This document shows, one piece after another, positions 38,501 to 46,431 of a stretch of DNA of 64,000 bases. The translations under genes were made by a program, and so were the position numbers. Below the pieces are notes generated by a model. The model was not told the origin of the DNA. It did not search any database and was given only the letters and a program-made list of their open reading frames with translations. Source of the DNA: Tribonema minus (taxonomy: Eukaryota > Sar > Xanthophyceae > Tribonematales > Tribonemataceae); assembly GCA_017506865.1 (NCBI GenBank), contig JAFCMP010000016.1, positions 248,001 through 312,000 on the forward strand, written 5' to 3'. Positions within the stretch are counted from its first letter, which is position 1. The number at the start of each line of letters is the position of its first letter.

Positions 38501-41113
38501 CTCGCACAAACCTCCGACTCCCTTGATCTTCTCGCTGCAAGGCCGCTTGTTGGACAGGGCGATGCTGAAGTCCCAAGGCAGGAGTAGAGGGTCGAAGACG
38601 TACCGATTGCTGCCTGTATCGATGGCAGCTTGGAAACCGTGCTGGTCGCCATTGGGGTGACTGCTGTTGATGGCGAAGCCGAGTGGGCCATCTTATCCAG
38701 CCGAGGAGGCGCGGTGTCCCTCCGGCCGTTTGCGCCCATTGCGCCGCTCCCGCTCTCGAGCGAGCAGCATGCATTCGCTGGATGAGTGCGTGTCACTCTT
38801 GTGTCGGTGACACCACTTGCCACTGGCACCAGCGCTGCTGCTGGGAGGGCTGGAGCGATGGTGCTGGCCCTTCTGCTGCTTCTTGGAGGGGCAGTTGCTG
38901 GCCTTGTGTCCGAACTTGCCGCAGGAACGGCATGCGCCTCGGAATGCCGGCGTCGAAGCTGAGAGGGCTGTGAGAAGCCCCTGCTCCCGCTGGCTGTCGT
39001 ACTCCGTCCGGAGCGCTTGCTGGATGTCTGCAAAAGACATGCCGCCGTTGACCATTATGATCTGCTTCACGGTGTCGTAGGCGCTGGGCAATCCACGGAG
39101 GATCTGCCCGATCAACGTGGTGTCCGTGATCGTTTCTCCTAAGGCGGTCAGCTTCGCCTTAAGGTTCTGCAGCCGCATGAGGAACTCGTCCGTGTCCTCG
39201 CCTGGCTGGAGGGAAGTGCGCTGGAACTCGCTGGTCAGGGCCATGGTGCGAGCCCGCGTGTTGCCCTCGTACTTGGCGGTGAGTGCCCGCCATGCTCCGC
39301 GACCATCTGCTGGTGGTCCTGCGGATTGCCGTGTCACTGCGTGTGCAGCACTGGCCGTGAAGCTGATAGATGCCACCAGACAGCCGAAGAAGTGTTGATT
39401 CATCTTGGCGTAGTCGTCCTTGGCCTGCAGCTGTGCCTCCTCCGTGTCGGAGAGCCGGAAGTTGAGAAACTCTCCGGTGAACCCCTTCAATGCCATGATG
39501 GCTATGAAGAGGTAAGAGAACTGGTCCCAGTTCTCGTACTGCCCATCGAACTGTGGCAGCGGCACCTTGGTGTCCATCCGCATGGAGGCCATCATAACCT
39601 GACGAAACTGAACACCGTGGCAGAGTAGGACACCCATGGTGGACCCAATGCAAAAGTGCAGAACAGCACTAGACCAGGGCAGGCTGGTGTTGCAAAGAAG
39701 TGATTATTGTGCAGGTGCTTGTGCAAGCGGAGAAATAGCCCTGAGTCAGGGGCGGAACAGTACCGGACTGGTGCTGGAACATGCATGGGTGGACTAACAG
39801 GAGAAACTCCCAGAATGGAGAAACCTGTGTAGGTATGCATGCACATGCAAGTAGGGTATGTAGGTATCATACTCCGTCAGTATGGTATGTAAGTATGTAT
39901 CAGTTTGCCTGATTGTCACCAGACTGACTGGACTCTGAGACCCTGACGTTTTATCAGTCCGCACACACATGTAACACTCGCATTGAACCACTGACTTCGC
40001 GTGCGCGTACGCATATTGCCTAGCCTGCCGTTAAAGCAAATGAACGCAGTAAATTTGCTGTGCTGAGCTCTGTCGCTGTCACTGCTCATTGTGTCTGGCA
40101 GGCTGCGGTGTCACTACTGGGATGGCATCACCAACTATGAGGTCAAGGAGGACGCCTCCAAGGAGCAGGAGCGGCTAGACGAATTTGGCGACTGGCTGGA
40201 AAACCAGGTATCATTCATATGGTATATACGTACGTATACACGTGTGTACAGGCGGCAGCGTACGAAACGTCCGGCGGCGGTCTGGAAACTAGAGTTCTTT
40301 GTTGGTGCATTCGATGATGGAGTTGCATAACGTTGCTGCTCAATGCTTGCTTGGACTCCACGCCAGGAGCCTCGCGCTACCTACTACTTACCCTGTGTTG
40401 GTAGTTTCTAGCTTCAAGTGCAACTCCCAGGTGTTGAAGCGCGCATCTGCCGTTGCTCTGACAATTCTCTTTTTTGGTGTGCTTTTTATTTACACGTGGC
40501 TGCTTCAGCACGTCAACTGGTGCACTACGCTCAACACAAGGTCACAGTGTGTTCCTTGCTCAAGTTCAACTCCCAGGCAGAAACGTACTCTGCCATGTTT
40601 TGCGGTTGAAGATTGAATCCACCATTGTGCTGGTCATACCGCATCACACACACGAGACACATCACGCATGCAAAGCCTCTTGAACGTCGCTCATGAATAT
40701 CTGCTCTGGCATGCGTTCTGATGCCTTCTTGGCAATCTCAGGGTAAGAAGTGTACATGTGCTTACACTTCTTGAAGCAGAAGTACTTCAATATTTGCGGT
40801 TTTCTTGTTGATTGTGATGGGCTCAATTACGCCGCTGCATGAACGGCTGAACGCCAAATCAGTATCAGTGCCAAATGTGACAATTTGTTGTGTGAGTTTC
40901 CACTTCAACTCTTTGATTGGCAAGCATAGCCCACCTGTCAGTTGGTTAGTCAGCTACAGTGGCTAGCTGAGCCATCGGGCTGTGTCATTTGTTGCTTTGT
41001 CAACAAGGCTCTACCAAACGCGCACTGCATCCAACTGCACTGACTGAGCACTGTGCATGCGACGTTACTGTGCGCAGGATCTGCCAGAGGAGATGCAGCT
41101 TAGAACGGAGTAG
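14588..41113 (+). CDS. HTATSF1: Tat-SF1/CUS2-type splicing factor with two GYF-like domains and two RRMs (13 exons)
   Basis: Exons: 14588-14920, 16560-16659, 17579-17883, 19372-19447, 19965-20182, 21602-21721, 22731-22864, 23879-23985, 27633-27724, 28541-28708, 29994-30133, 40102-40207 and a probable terminal exon 41078-41113 (TAG). Phases agree throughout, giving 644 aa. N-terminal GYF-like domains lie at about 55-103 (starting MWFYVGPEGQRLGP) and 118-165 (QWSYIDHAGATIGPM), as in plant Tat-SF1 proteins. An acidic then lysine-rich linker follows, with an NLS-like KPKKARKKKK. RRM1 is at about 387-466 (WVYIQGLPADIT). The C-terminal U2AF-homology RRM is at about 516-605 (IVVIENMFDPSDF; DGRWFGKR carrying the R-x-F motif that binds SF3b ULMs in the family). 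It acts in the nucleus, in U2 snRNP/branch-site recognition. ATG 14588 is the first in frame. The last exon (DLPEEMQLRTE) is the least certain. Intron 11 is about 10 kb and hosts transposons. Confidence 0.9.
14921..16559. other. HTATSF1 intron 1
   Basis: A 1639 bp intron. It contains an (AT)n microsatellite at about 15241-15264, loose repeats of CTGCTCTCACAGAGTA blocks (15785, 15972, 16410) and telomere-like motifs (15570, 16270-16315). No gene seen. Confidence 0.55.
17165..17480 (+). repeat. Two to three echoes of the 5' end of HTATSF1 exon 3
   Basis: GCGGCAG|GGGAGCTGGATGG.. and continuing exon sequence occur at 17335-17380 and 17431-17475, and a shorter trace near 17172-17190. They precede the true exon (acceptor at 17578/17579, GCGGCAG|GCGCGCTCGATGG). 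Between them lie CTTCAACCCCAACTTC and CCCTAACC motifs. Confidence 0.8.
18060..18365 (+). repeat. Two echoes of the 3' end of HTATSF1 exon 3 with donors
   Basis: Exon-like segments at 18074-18151 (ending GGGGAAGAG|GTGCGCATAC) and 18301-18360 (ending CAAGAG|GTGCTTAC) copy the true end (17813-17883, GGCGAAGAG|GTGCGCATGC). The reading EALAKARKARGEE is kept in the first copy. Either could in principle be an alternative exon, but no matching acceptor of good quality is visible. Confidence 0.75.
18825..19371. repeat. Tandem duplication of about 250 bp in HTATSF1 intron 3
   Basis: Two diverged units beginning GCAGAGTGTGAG (18829 and 19081). They share GTGCTGCCATCT, CATCTTGAAGTTGC, a block with CTAGCCTGAC and a block ending TACGCC..CCGGTGAGC. 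The second unit ends in the true acceptor of exon 4 (19371/19372); the first ends in a decayed version of it near 19050. Confidence 0.65.
20276..20393. repeat. Perfect 59 bp tandem duplication
   Basis: GTTGTGTATGTTGGAGTACA... is repeated without change, second copy starting 20335, in HTATSF1 intron 5 shortly after exon 5. It is a recent event compared with the decayed echoes elsewhere. Confidence 0.9.
21262..21515 (+). repeat. Echoes of the 5' end of HTATSF1 exon 6
   Basis: Exon-like segments after CAG or CAGC occur near 21267-21300, 21376-21412 and 21477-21512 (GAAGGCAAGGGAGAAGGCGA in the last). They precede the true exon at 21602 (GCAG|GTTGAAGGTGAAGAGGAAGG). The intervening TTCATGCATACT..TTGGC..TGCATAT block is also repeated. 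Confidence 0.65.
22430..22630 (+). repeat. Echoes of the intron end and start of HTATSF1 exon 7
   Basis: GCCGAGTGCAG or similar acceptor sequence occurs at 22438-22448, 22503-22516 and 22570-22580; the last is followed by a 50 bp copy of the exon (GGCGGCGGGCGCTGGGTGTA..). Units are 65-160 bp and include GAGTTCACTCAGAGTCCACTG. The true acceptor is at 22730/22731. Confidence 0.8.
22960..22995 (+). repeat. Echo of the 3' end of HTATSF1 exon 7
   Basis: GGCAGGCGCCGCGCATCAAG followed by ATGCTTACAG repeats the exon end at 22839-22864, about 130 bp downstream. Confidence 0.7.
24500..24905. repeat. Three diverged tandem units of about 170 bp
   Basis: Each unit contains AACGATGCAG.AGAATGGAGA followed by a GCGCGATAG.GATG..CTGGCA block (24509, 24677, and a poorer copy at 24858), then CATCTATGTCGTTAGGCTGG-like and AATTTGC.TGGAAAT blocks. 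The first unit is open for 62 codons; I cannot assign a function. Confidence 0.6.
26572..26682. repeat. Short foldback/inverted repeat, 111 bp
   Basis: Ends CTAGTGTGC / GCACACTAG with further pairing GTGTTGTCGGTA..ACGCATC against GATGCGTTACCAACAACAC. It could be a MITE-like element or a relic hairpin. Confidence 0.65.
26995..27075 (+). repeat. Distant echo of the HTATSF1 exon 8 end plus donor and intron start
   Basis: TTGGCGCTGCACGTTCTTGA.. followed by CAG|GTAGGGG and CAGTCAACTTCAAATCATA copies 23942-24020, including about 30 bp of the true intron. The copy lies 3 kb downstream of the exon. Confidence 0.8.
28275..28540 (+). repeat. Tandem copies of the HTATSF1 exon 10 acceptor region
   Basis: Blocks with CACACACACTGTGCATGTA..TATGATCTTC occur twice (28284, 28360). 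TTTCTGCTCCGTCCTGATGT followed by GCCCAG|GTCGCACGCGCTGCGGCA (28394-28442) precedes the true copy at 28513-28556. A (TG)n tract lies at about 28470-28492. Confidence 0.7.
28709..29993. other. HTATSF1 intron 10
   Basis: A 1285 bp intron without a recognised gene. It contains TATACGTATATATA-rich sequence at 29160-29190. An echo of the exon 11 acceptor (CTGTGCCTGAACAG then CGCCAACTTC, 29893-29918) lies before the true CTGTGCTTGAGCAG|TGCCAGAAGC. Confidence 0.55.
30170..30680 (+). repeat. Echoes of the HTATSF1 exon 11 end and intron start, with telomere-like motifs
   Basis: Segments AAG..G.GAAAGTGAG (30258-30272), GAGAGCAAAAGTGAGTTTCA (30299-30318) and AAGAAAGCGAAAGAGTG (30570-30586) copy the true junction GGAAAACGAAA|GTGAGTTTTC. 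GGGGTAGGATTAGGGTTAG with flanks GGGTTCTGGC also appears twice (30364, 30634). Confidence 0.65.
30733..30853. repeat. Dispersed 120 bp repeat, copy 1
   Basis: It shares GGCGGCG..GTTTGAGTGGTTG, GAGACACTTTCA, ACATGTAGATTCCG and GGGCTTTTTCGCGCCCTGAG with 63066-63190. It lies at the left border of the large inverted repeat, in the same orientation as the copy next to the retroelement at the right edge. It may be the 3' untranslated tail of a minus-strand retroelement. Confidence 0.7.
30856..34370. repeat. Large inverted repeat with unidentified coding sequence in both arms
   Basis: Left arm about 30856-32215 and right arm about 32285-34370 are inverted copies, diverged and with indels. Outer ends match (CACAACGGCCTCGGTAGC on left; its complement near 34325-34345 on right), and the inner ends flank a spacer of about 75 bp. 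Both arms encode related peptides, left on plus and right on minus: ALAPAPNQQEVYMLETATDK against ALAPAPNEQDVYFLQTATDK, and TNRYDLRGKGL against TNRYDFRSKGL. Stops and frameshifts break both. The protein family is not recognised; it may be a gene of a mobile element or virus relic. The right arm also contains extra telomere-like sequence (33155-33230, 33720-33790). Confidence 0.7.
34492..34773 (-). repeat. 3' LTR of the copia element
   Basis: Matches 39600-39879. Terminal TGACG/CGTCA inverted repeats are seen. It is preceded (in element sense) by the purine-rich tract. Confidence 0.93.
34774..34783 (-). other. Polypurine tract
   Basis: On minus TGAGGGAGGG directly abuts the 3' LTR, the expected site of plus-strand priming. 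Confidence 0.75.
34784..35069. other. Non-coding 3' region of the copia element
   Basis: Between the pol stop and the polypurine tract. It contains a run of GTTGAAG/GCTGAAG motifs on plus at 35012-35062. Confidence 0.6.
35070..37240 (-). CDS. pol: copia pol, part 2: end of integrase, reverse transcriptase and RNase H
   Basis: Open frame of about 720 codons to a TAG at 35070. In order: the integrase C-terminal LAHLRVFGAHAYVHLEPGAR region, a Gln/Pro-rich linker, RT (SRWLFKEKRNE, HKARLVAKGFSQ, HIDVNNSF with the first catalytic Asp, SLYGLKQSPRTW, and LIYVDD at the active site), then RNase H (GYADASYAS, STMEAEY, EDNSGALQLA, RHIGVKYHF). The frame differs from that of the upstream integrase ORF. 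The join is near 37225-37245, so a frameshift separates them. The catalytic residues are still present. Confidence 0.9.
37220..38692 (-). CDS. pol: copia pol, part 1: protease and integrase with duplicated core
   Basis: Same frame as gag, directly after its single TAA. Protease motif AAIDTGSNRY is near the start. The GAG-pre-integrase HHCC zinc motif follows (WHRRLGHLNW ... DCWTCALAKSRH). The integrase core has D (HSDFAGP), D (RFDNAREF) and E (PQENGVAER). A 312 bp (104 codon) in-frame tandem duplication (37326-37637 and 37638-37949) repeats most of the core, from SYAQGSKDD to MLYDTS, including the second D and the E. The frame runs out of register with the RT frame near 37230. Confidence 0.88.
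38693..39595 (-). CDS. gag: copia gag (nucleocapsid)
   Basis: 300 codons starting at an ATG only 4 nt inside the 5' LTR border and ending in TAA. Typical copia gag features: FDGQYENWDQFSYLF near the N-terminus, a UBN2-like helical region, and one zinc knuckle CRSCGKFGHKASNC (CX2CX4HX4C) near residue 220. The TAA is the only stop separating gag from the protease frame; copia elements usually have one continuous ORF. Confidence 0.88.
   Translation of the reverse strand: MMASMRMDTKVPLPQFDGQYENWDQFSYLFIAIMALKGFTGEFLNFRLSDTEEAQLQAKDDYAKMNQHFFGCLVASISFTASAAHAVTRQSAGPPADGRGAWRALTAKYEGNTRARTMALTSEFQRTSLQPGEDTDEFLMRLQNLKAKLTALGETITDTTLIGQILRGLPSAYDTVKQIIMVNGGMSFADIQQALRTEYDSQREQGLLTALSASTPAFRGACRSCGKFGHKASNCPSKKQQKGQHHRSSPPSSSAGASGKWCHRHKSDTHSSSECMLLARERERRNGRKRPEGHRASSAG
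39588..39599 (-). other. Putative primer-binding site
   Basis: On minus the sequence right after the 5' LTR is GGTTATGATGGC. Its first seven bases match the complement of the initiator-tRNA anticodon loop (CATAACC), the half-tRNA priming site used by Drosophila copia and Ty5. It overlaps the gag ATG. The match beyond seven bases is weak. Confidence 0.4.
39600..39879 (-). repeat. 5' LTR of the copia element
   Basis: Same ends as the other LTR. It differs from it at several single bases and by a short changed block near 39798-39806. Confidence 0.93.
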
Positions 41114-42766
41114 GTATGTAGGTACGCATGGCCATTGGGCATGCACACGCAGAGGAGCTGGCCTCTCTTGTAGCATCACTGCAGCAGTTGCTGCGCCTGA
41201 ACACAGCACGCAGTTCGGCGATCAAAGCAGACATGTAATAATAACTATGGGGGGCACACACGCTGTTGGTGGCGTGTTGTCTTTGTGTTGTGCTTGCTGC
41301 CCAGTCTTGCATTATAGTATATTCTCACGCACAAATCCGTTCAAGCACCAGTACGATGATGGTGCTTGAACGGTTTTGAAGCAGCATCGATGCGCTCTTG
41401 TCACTTGTGTGCGACATTGTCGCAAAGCACTGCCTGCACAGAACAAGAGCAGTTGATTTTCTTGATTTCATGTGTACATGTATGCCATCGGTTGAGAACT
41501 GTGGTATGTGAACCACGCTGTCAGTAAACTGGCATCATGCATCCATGTGGCATCTGTGACTTCCAATTGCTGCTGCCTGCGCACATGGCCGAAAGTTCGT
41601 CCTGTTGCGCAATGTTTGCGTTTGCCATTGTTGCACATGATCATGTGGATCTGCCCACACTGCTGACTCTCAATAGCGTATTTTCCGTGCAATGCTTTGT
41701 GACATTTGTAGTTTTGGTGTGATCCCTACCGTATCACAATGCCTTCTGCCTTGCTGTGGGAATTCAGGAACACAAAGCGCTCCGCTCCCGCTTTGCCCTA
41801 CACCACATAGCGGTCGTTATTGCGCAAAGAATGGGCGAAAACTGCCATGATGTGACTCGCAAGCAAGCTGTCCTGCAGCTTTTCATACCTTCTGTCAATG
41901 CGGACAGACCCGGATATTCAAATCTGGCATATGAGGTCCTCCGCAGGCAATGGCTGCTTGAGCTCGCTCATTGCAGCAGCAAATCACCAATCTGATTACC
42001 TACTGTGACTGCTCAGCATGCAGAAACTTCCATCCGGCGTGCACACATCGGCGGTATGCCCGACTTCAAACTTTTTGTGGGGGCGCCGGCAGTGATGTGT
42101 CGCTGCCTCGCAGTCATGGATCGTGAATCCAGGACAAACATCGACCATCGACGTGCATCGACGTGTGCACACCTTCCTCGTGCGCAGGGATTATCAAGCG
42201 GTTCGGATCAGACAAGAGCAGCGCAGGTCGCTCTAGACCTGGCAATTGCTGCCCTATTGTGCGAGATTGGGCGAAAGATGCCGTCATGTGACTGGTGAGC
42301 AAGCTGCGCCGTCGCAAACACCCTCCCTGGCAAGCAAGCTGCAGCACCCTCGCTCTTGGTCAAGTTGGCGGTGCGTCCAAGGGGTGGGCACTCGAGCTCT
42401 CGTTGCAGCAGAAAGATCTGCGTCTGATCACTAGCACAGCATGAATCAGTCACATCCGGCAGACACGCCCGAATTCAACTGTGGGGCCACGCGGTGTGTC
42501 GTGGTGCCTCGCAGTCGCGAATCCAGGGATGTCGCAGGCAGGGCAAGGGATTTATTAAGCGGCTTTGATCAGCCACATTAGCGGAGGTCACGAGTTCGAT
42601 TCTCGCTAAGACGCAGGAATGTTTAAAAAGTTCAACTTGGATCTCTACTTCAACAGCGCGTTCTTGGATCTCGGAATATGCGAAACTGCGAGCACTCCCA
42701 CAGCACGCAGTAATTTACACACACAAGCTAAGCTACTACATCAAATCTTATCCCCCCACAAGCAAC
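41114..42766. other. Intergenic region with two diverged tandem units and tRNA-like 3' half
   Basis: No gene recognised. Units at about 41815-42215 and 42240-42590 share ATTGGGCGAAA..TGCCATGATGTGACT, GCAAGCAAGCTG, CTGATTACCT..GACTGC, GATGTGTCG.TGCCTCGCAGTC and AGGGAT.TATTAAGCGG blocks. At 42583-42612 the sequence GGTCACGAGTTCGATTCTCG resembles a tRNA T-arm (pol III B box). No matching acceptor stem was found. The segment from about 41980 on is part of the inverted segmental duplication. Confidence 0.5.
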
Positions 42767-45631
42767 ATGGTCTACACAAGGTCTCTCGCCACCGTCGTCG
42801 CCGCCCTTGCGCTGATCAGCGCTTCCTCTGGCTTCGTGCTGGCGGGCAACAGGGCAGGCCTCACCGCCAGCAGGCCTTCGTCGACACTGCGCATGAGCAG
42901 CGATGTGGAGAGGGACGTCAAGAGGACAGGTACGCGAGGCTTATGAGTTGGTGGCAGGCAGTCGGGCTCGTCTTCTTGCCGACTGTACTCGATGGACCAG
43001 GCCATCAACCTGCTTGCGATCATGTACCTCTTGCGGTCCGGTAACGTGATCGAAAGAGTTATCCTGTGTTCGCGCACTGCGGTTTTTACCTTCTGTTACT
43101 AAGACTCAAGCTATCAACCCTGTCTTCAGGTCGCAATTATGTCTTAATCGTGCCACACGCCAACTCGAACCTTGCATTGTGATCGGCAATGGTGACCCCA
43201 CAGTTAACTGCATGCGATGCTGCACCTCAGCGGAGCCCCCCCCCTCACGCACACACATCACTGCATGCCACGCCACGCTTGAGCAATACCTGCGCTGAGT
43301 TCATTCACTGCAGTGCATGAGCGCTAGCCAGCTACCAATGCATAGTCTCGCAAACTATCACAACTCTGATGCTGATGCATCATGGGCGGCATTTCTTTGC
43401 TTGCAACGCGTCATGCCTCCTACCAATGATTCACCGCCTCACATATCATTCCAATTGTTTTGATTTTTTCAATTCACGTGTTGCTTTTGTCATGTGCAGC
43501 GCGTGACGCTTCTGACACTGCCAACGACCTGGGCAAGGAGGCCAAGAGTGCAGCACGCGATGCTGGCCACTCTGCCGACAAGAATTTGAGCAAGGCTGGC
43601 AACTTCCTGGACAACGCCGTGAGCGATGTCGCGGACAAGGCGCAGGATGCCAAGGAGAACATCAAGGTATGTATGTACTGTAGGACTTTCATTCATACAC
43701 ATTTGAAGGGCTTTGAGAGTATGCATGTAGGTGAAGTAGCACATGTGTAAGACCCGTGTCTGGTGGTTTCATGCCATGCGTTAAGTTTAACGGACAGGTG
43801 GTGCCATTCCTTGTAGTGCCAGTAGGTACTTATGATCTTGTATTTATAGCAGCCCCAAGGTGGGCTTGATGCGTTGGATAAGAATGCAAAAAACTAAAAT
43901 CGGACGGGCCCTTAGAGCCCTGCGTTGCAGGCTTGTACTAGACTCATGGGGGGCAGACACAGCGGCACCCAGTCTGAGCCACACCTATCGTAGCCGATGT
44001 CTCCATCTCTTGAGCGAAAACGCCGGAGGACCGCGGTTATGCCTCTAGTATACATTTGGGCCAGAGGCGCCCGGTCCTCGATTCCTTGCCTAAGCACGCC
44101 GCTGACGTGCCTGGCCGAGGTTCTCTTTCTTGCGTGTTCAAGCAAACGATCTACAGTGTGCCCTGATGCTATCCGTATCCCCATGTTCCAATATCCCCTG
44201 CTGCTGCCCAAAGCCGTATCCTCACCACACGCGACTCCGCAGCTCCTGCTCACAGCCAGCATCTCCCATCCCCTTGCTGCCTGATGCACCCTCGCCACCA
44301 TCAGCGCCACCGCGAGTGCTGCCGCACCTCTCGGTGCTAACGAGCAGTATGTACTTAAAAAAGCCCAGGCTCGGTCTCGAAAGCGCGGCTGCCTACCGCG
44401 AGCACTCCCCTGCACAGCTATACCACTTTCAGCCAGTAGGTACTTTGCTGGTGCATGCATGGCATACTTGTATACTCTCAAAGCAAATGTTTTCAGGAAT
44501 ATCATGGAGGTCTAGCACGAATTGCGCCTTTACCGTCAATGCACATAGCTGTTTGGCATCTTTGCATGGATACGCACTAAGCCAATGCGTGTACTTGAAT
44601 ATATCCTTTCATGGTGTACATGCATTGATATATACCTCTACTTGTCCATCTTTTTCAGGATGCTGTGAACCAGGGCACCGACGAGGCCCGTGACTACGCA
44701 CGCAAGGCCAAGGAGTCTGCCAAGCACATTGGCAGCCGCGCCGAAGACCAGTTCGACGACATCACCAGCGAGGCGAAGGAGCGCGCTAGCGACCTCGAGA
44801 GCAGCACGCGCAACGCCGTAGGCAGCGCTCAGCAGAAGGCAGAGGAGTTCGGTGACAAGGCCAAGAGCTATGAGAAGAAGTCTGAGGCTTCTGCGCGGGA
44901 TATAGGTGACAAGGCACGAAGGGAGGCAGATGGCATTGCGAGTGAGGCCAGTGACAGGGCTAATGAGCTGGCAAGTAACACCAAGGAGGGCGCAAGGGAG
45001 GCGCAGCAGAAGGCGGACGGGCTGGGCAGCAAGGTGAGGTTTGGACGTGTTGTTGGAGTATGCTGATGTGTTGAGCGCTGATGGCTCAGCTTGCTCAAGC
45101 TTTATTGAGTATAAGATGTACCTGTTCTTTGGTACTCTTGTTGTGCATCTGTTGATGTGGGAGTGACAGGAAGTTGTGTGAAGTGTTTTCGTAAAACACC
45201 AGCAAACACTGTGCATTTGGGAAGTACCTCCTATGTCACAATTCAATTGAGATCAGCATCACCCATATGTCATGTGCATCCCTTCGTGCTATTATGCAAG
45301 TCTGTGCTCCAGAGCAATTGAGATGCATCCTGTACTTCAGCTTCACGCTGCTGTACTGTCTCAGTCCTCAGCAGTCATCACCCTGCATTGTACGTGTCTC
45401 GCAGCGTGCAGTCGAAGCTGAAGCACTCACCAAATGGTGACATCGGCAGTAACCGAAACTGTGATGTCAATACTAACTTCCGCCTGATTATAGCCCTAAC
45501 CCCGGTGTTCAACCGCTCCTCTTGCACTTGATATTTCACAGGTGAAGCACGCTGCGGGTGACATCAAGGATGCCGTTGGTGATGCTGCCAACAGTGTCAA
45601 GGACGCTGTGCAGGATGTCTTCAGCGAGTAA
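42767..45631 (+). CDS. LEA-like helical protein A, predicted plastid-targeted
   Basis: Exons 42767-42929, 43500-43666, 44659-45033 and 45542-45631 (TAA), phases 1/0/0, giving 264 aa. Residues 1-22 form a signal peptide (basic n-region, then LATVVAALALIS). SSGFVLAG puts a Phe next to the likely cleavage site, and a Ser/Arg/Thr-rich stretch ends STLRMSS. This is a bipartite plastid-targeting pattern of algae with secondary plastids. The rest is Ala/Lys/Glu/Asp/Ser-rich, predicted all-helical, with no Cys or Trp and amphipathic repeats such as DKARREADGIASEASDRANE, as in group 3 LEA proteins/hydrophilins, which protect membranes or proteins during dehydration or cold. The name is by composition only; an apolipoprotein-like or envelope-binding role is possible. 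Intron 2 carries a 600 bp insertion. Confidence 0.85.
43818..44445 (-). mobile_element. 600 bp insertion with 14 bp target duplication in intron 2 of LEA-like gene A
   Basis: GCCAGTAGGTACTT occurs at 43818-43831 and 44432-44445. The sister gene at 54290-56563 has this site once and uninterrupted (GCCAATAGGTACTTTGCTGG on minus). The insert's minus strand ends CTATAAATACAAGATCAT, like the repeated tail TTTATAAATACAAG beside the retroelement at 63220-63345, so it is probably a truncated non-LTR-type copy. An open frame of about 150 codons runs on minus but matches nothing I know. Confidence 0.75.
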
Positions 45632-46431
45632 TCATCAGGGACAGCCCATGTAAATCATGAATGGCCATGAATGAATTCATGAAGTGGACCGCCACACACC
45701 TCCAGGACGGGTCAAGGGCCTGTGAGCCGGGAGTAGTTGGGCGAGGTTGTGACATTACTACAAGTTGCAGTTGCAGTAGCATGGTGGCATTTCCCGTGGC
45801 CATGTAGATTTTGACGGTAATTTGTAGTCCTTGTCACGCTTTGCTTTTGGAGCCTGCTTAGCACTCACTCTGGGCTCACCTGCCCTTTGATTTTGCGGAT
45901 GCTGCGAGCCGTCAAGTGGAGGGCCGAGGCAGATGATGTAAACACATAACCAGCTATTGCCGGGGCATTTGGTCTGATGCTGCTTTACAGGTTGTGATTG
46001 TTGTGAGCAGCTGCAGTACAGTGGTGGCTGGTGCATAGAGGGCCGCCGTAGGCCACAGATCAATCAATACAGAGCGCATGATCATATACATACTCCTCTT
46101 TGCTTCCTGCTTTGTGCTCTGTGTGCGCACATGCTTACCTGCGTGTCTGCTCGCATCAAGACGTAGAAGGGTTTTGACCTATCATATAAAGCATGCACCG
46201 GGATTGGTGCTATGTGCGCACCAAAAAGTCCACCTGCATTCATGTGCATTCGCTCATGTGATGCCGTATGCGCACCAGAGAGTCCACCACCTCTTGTGTG
46301 CATTCACGCACATTCCATCTTATTTGTATCTTCACCCTATGTTTCGCATACTTGCAGTATAACAGTGCAACCTTTATGTTTGCGTCCATAATATTTCAGA
46401 ATTAACACCAACAACGCCTGTTGCAACACCT

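Larger units (their letters stand above)
34487..39884 (-). mobile_element. Ty1/copia LTR retrotransposon inserted in HTATSF1 intron 11
   Basis: Complete element 34492-39879 (5388 bp) flanked by a 5 bp target duplication GTATG (34487-34491 and 39880-39884). LTRs of 282 and 280 bp start TGACG and end CGTCA. The internal order on minus is gag, protease, integrase, reverse transcriptase, RNase H, which is the copia order. It lies antisense to the host gene. The LTRs differ at several sites plus a small indel (about 97% alike by eye), and the coding region is interrupted. It is therefore not recent and probably inactive. Confidence 0.95.

Noticed and set aside
41437..42600. CRISPR array or bacterial mobile element
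   Set aside because: Repeats are long, diverged and few, and the window is clearly eukaryotic nuclear DNA with spliced genes.
42530..42615. Functional tRNA gene
   Set aside because: Only a T-arm-like part is convincing; no complementary 5' acceptor strand or anticodon arm could be fitted.
44638..45246. 202-codon minus frame antisense to LEA-like gene A, and similar frames at 49028-49426 and 59780-60304
   Set aside because: Mirror frames of the Ala/Lys-rich exons; the sense strand gives conserved paralogues with consistent splice sites.
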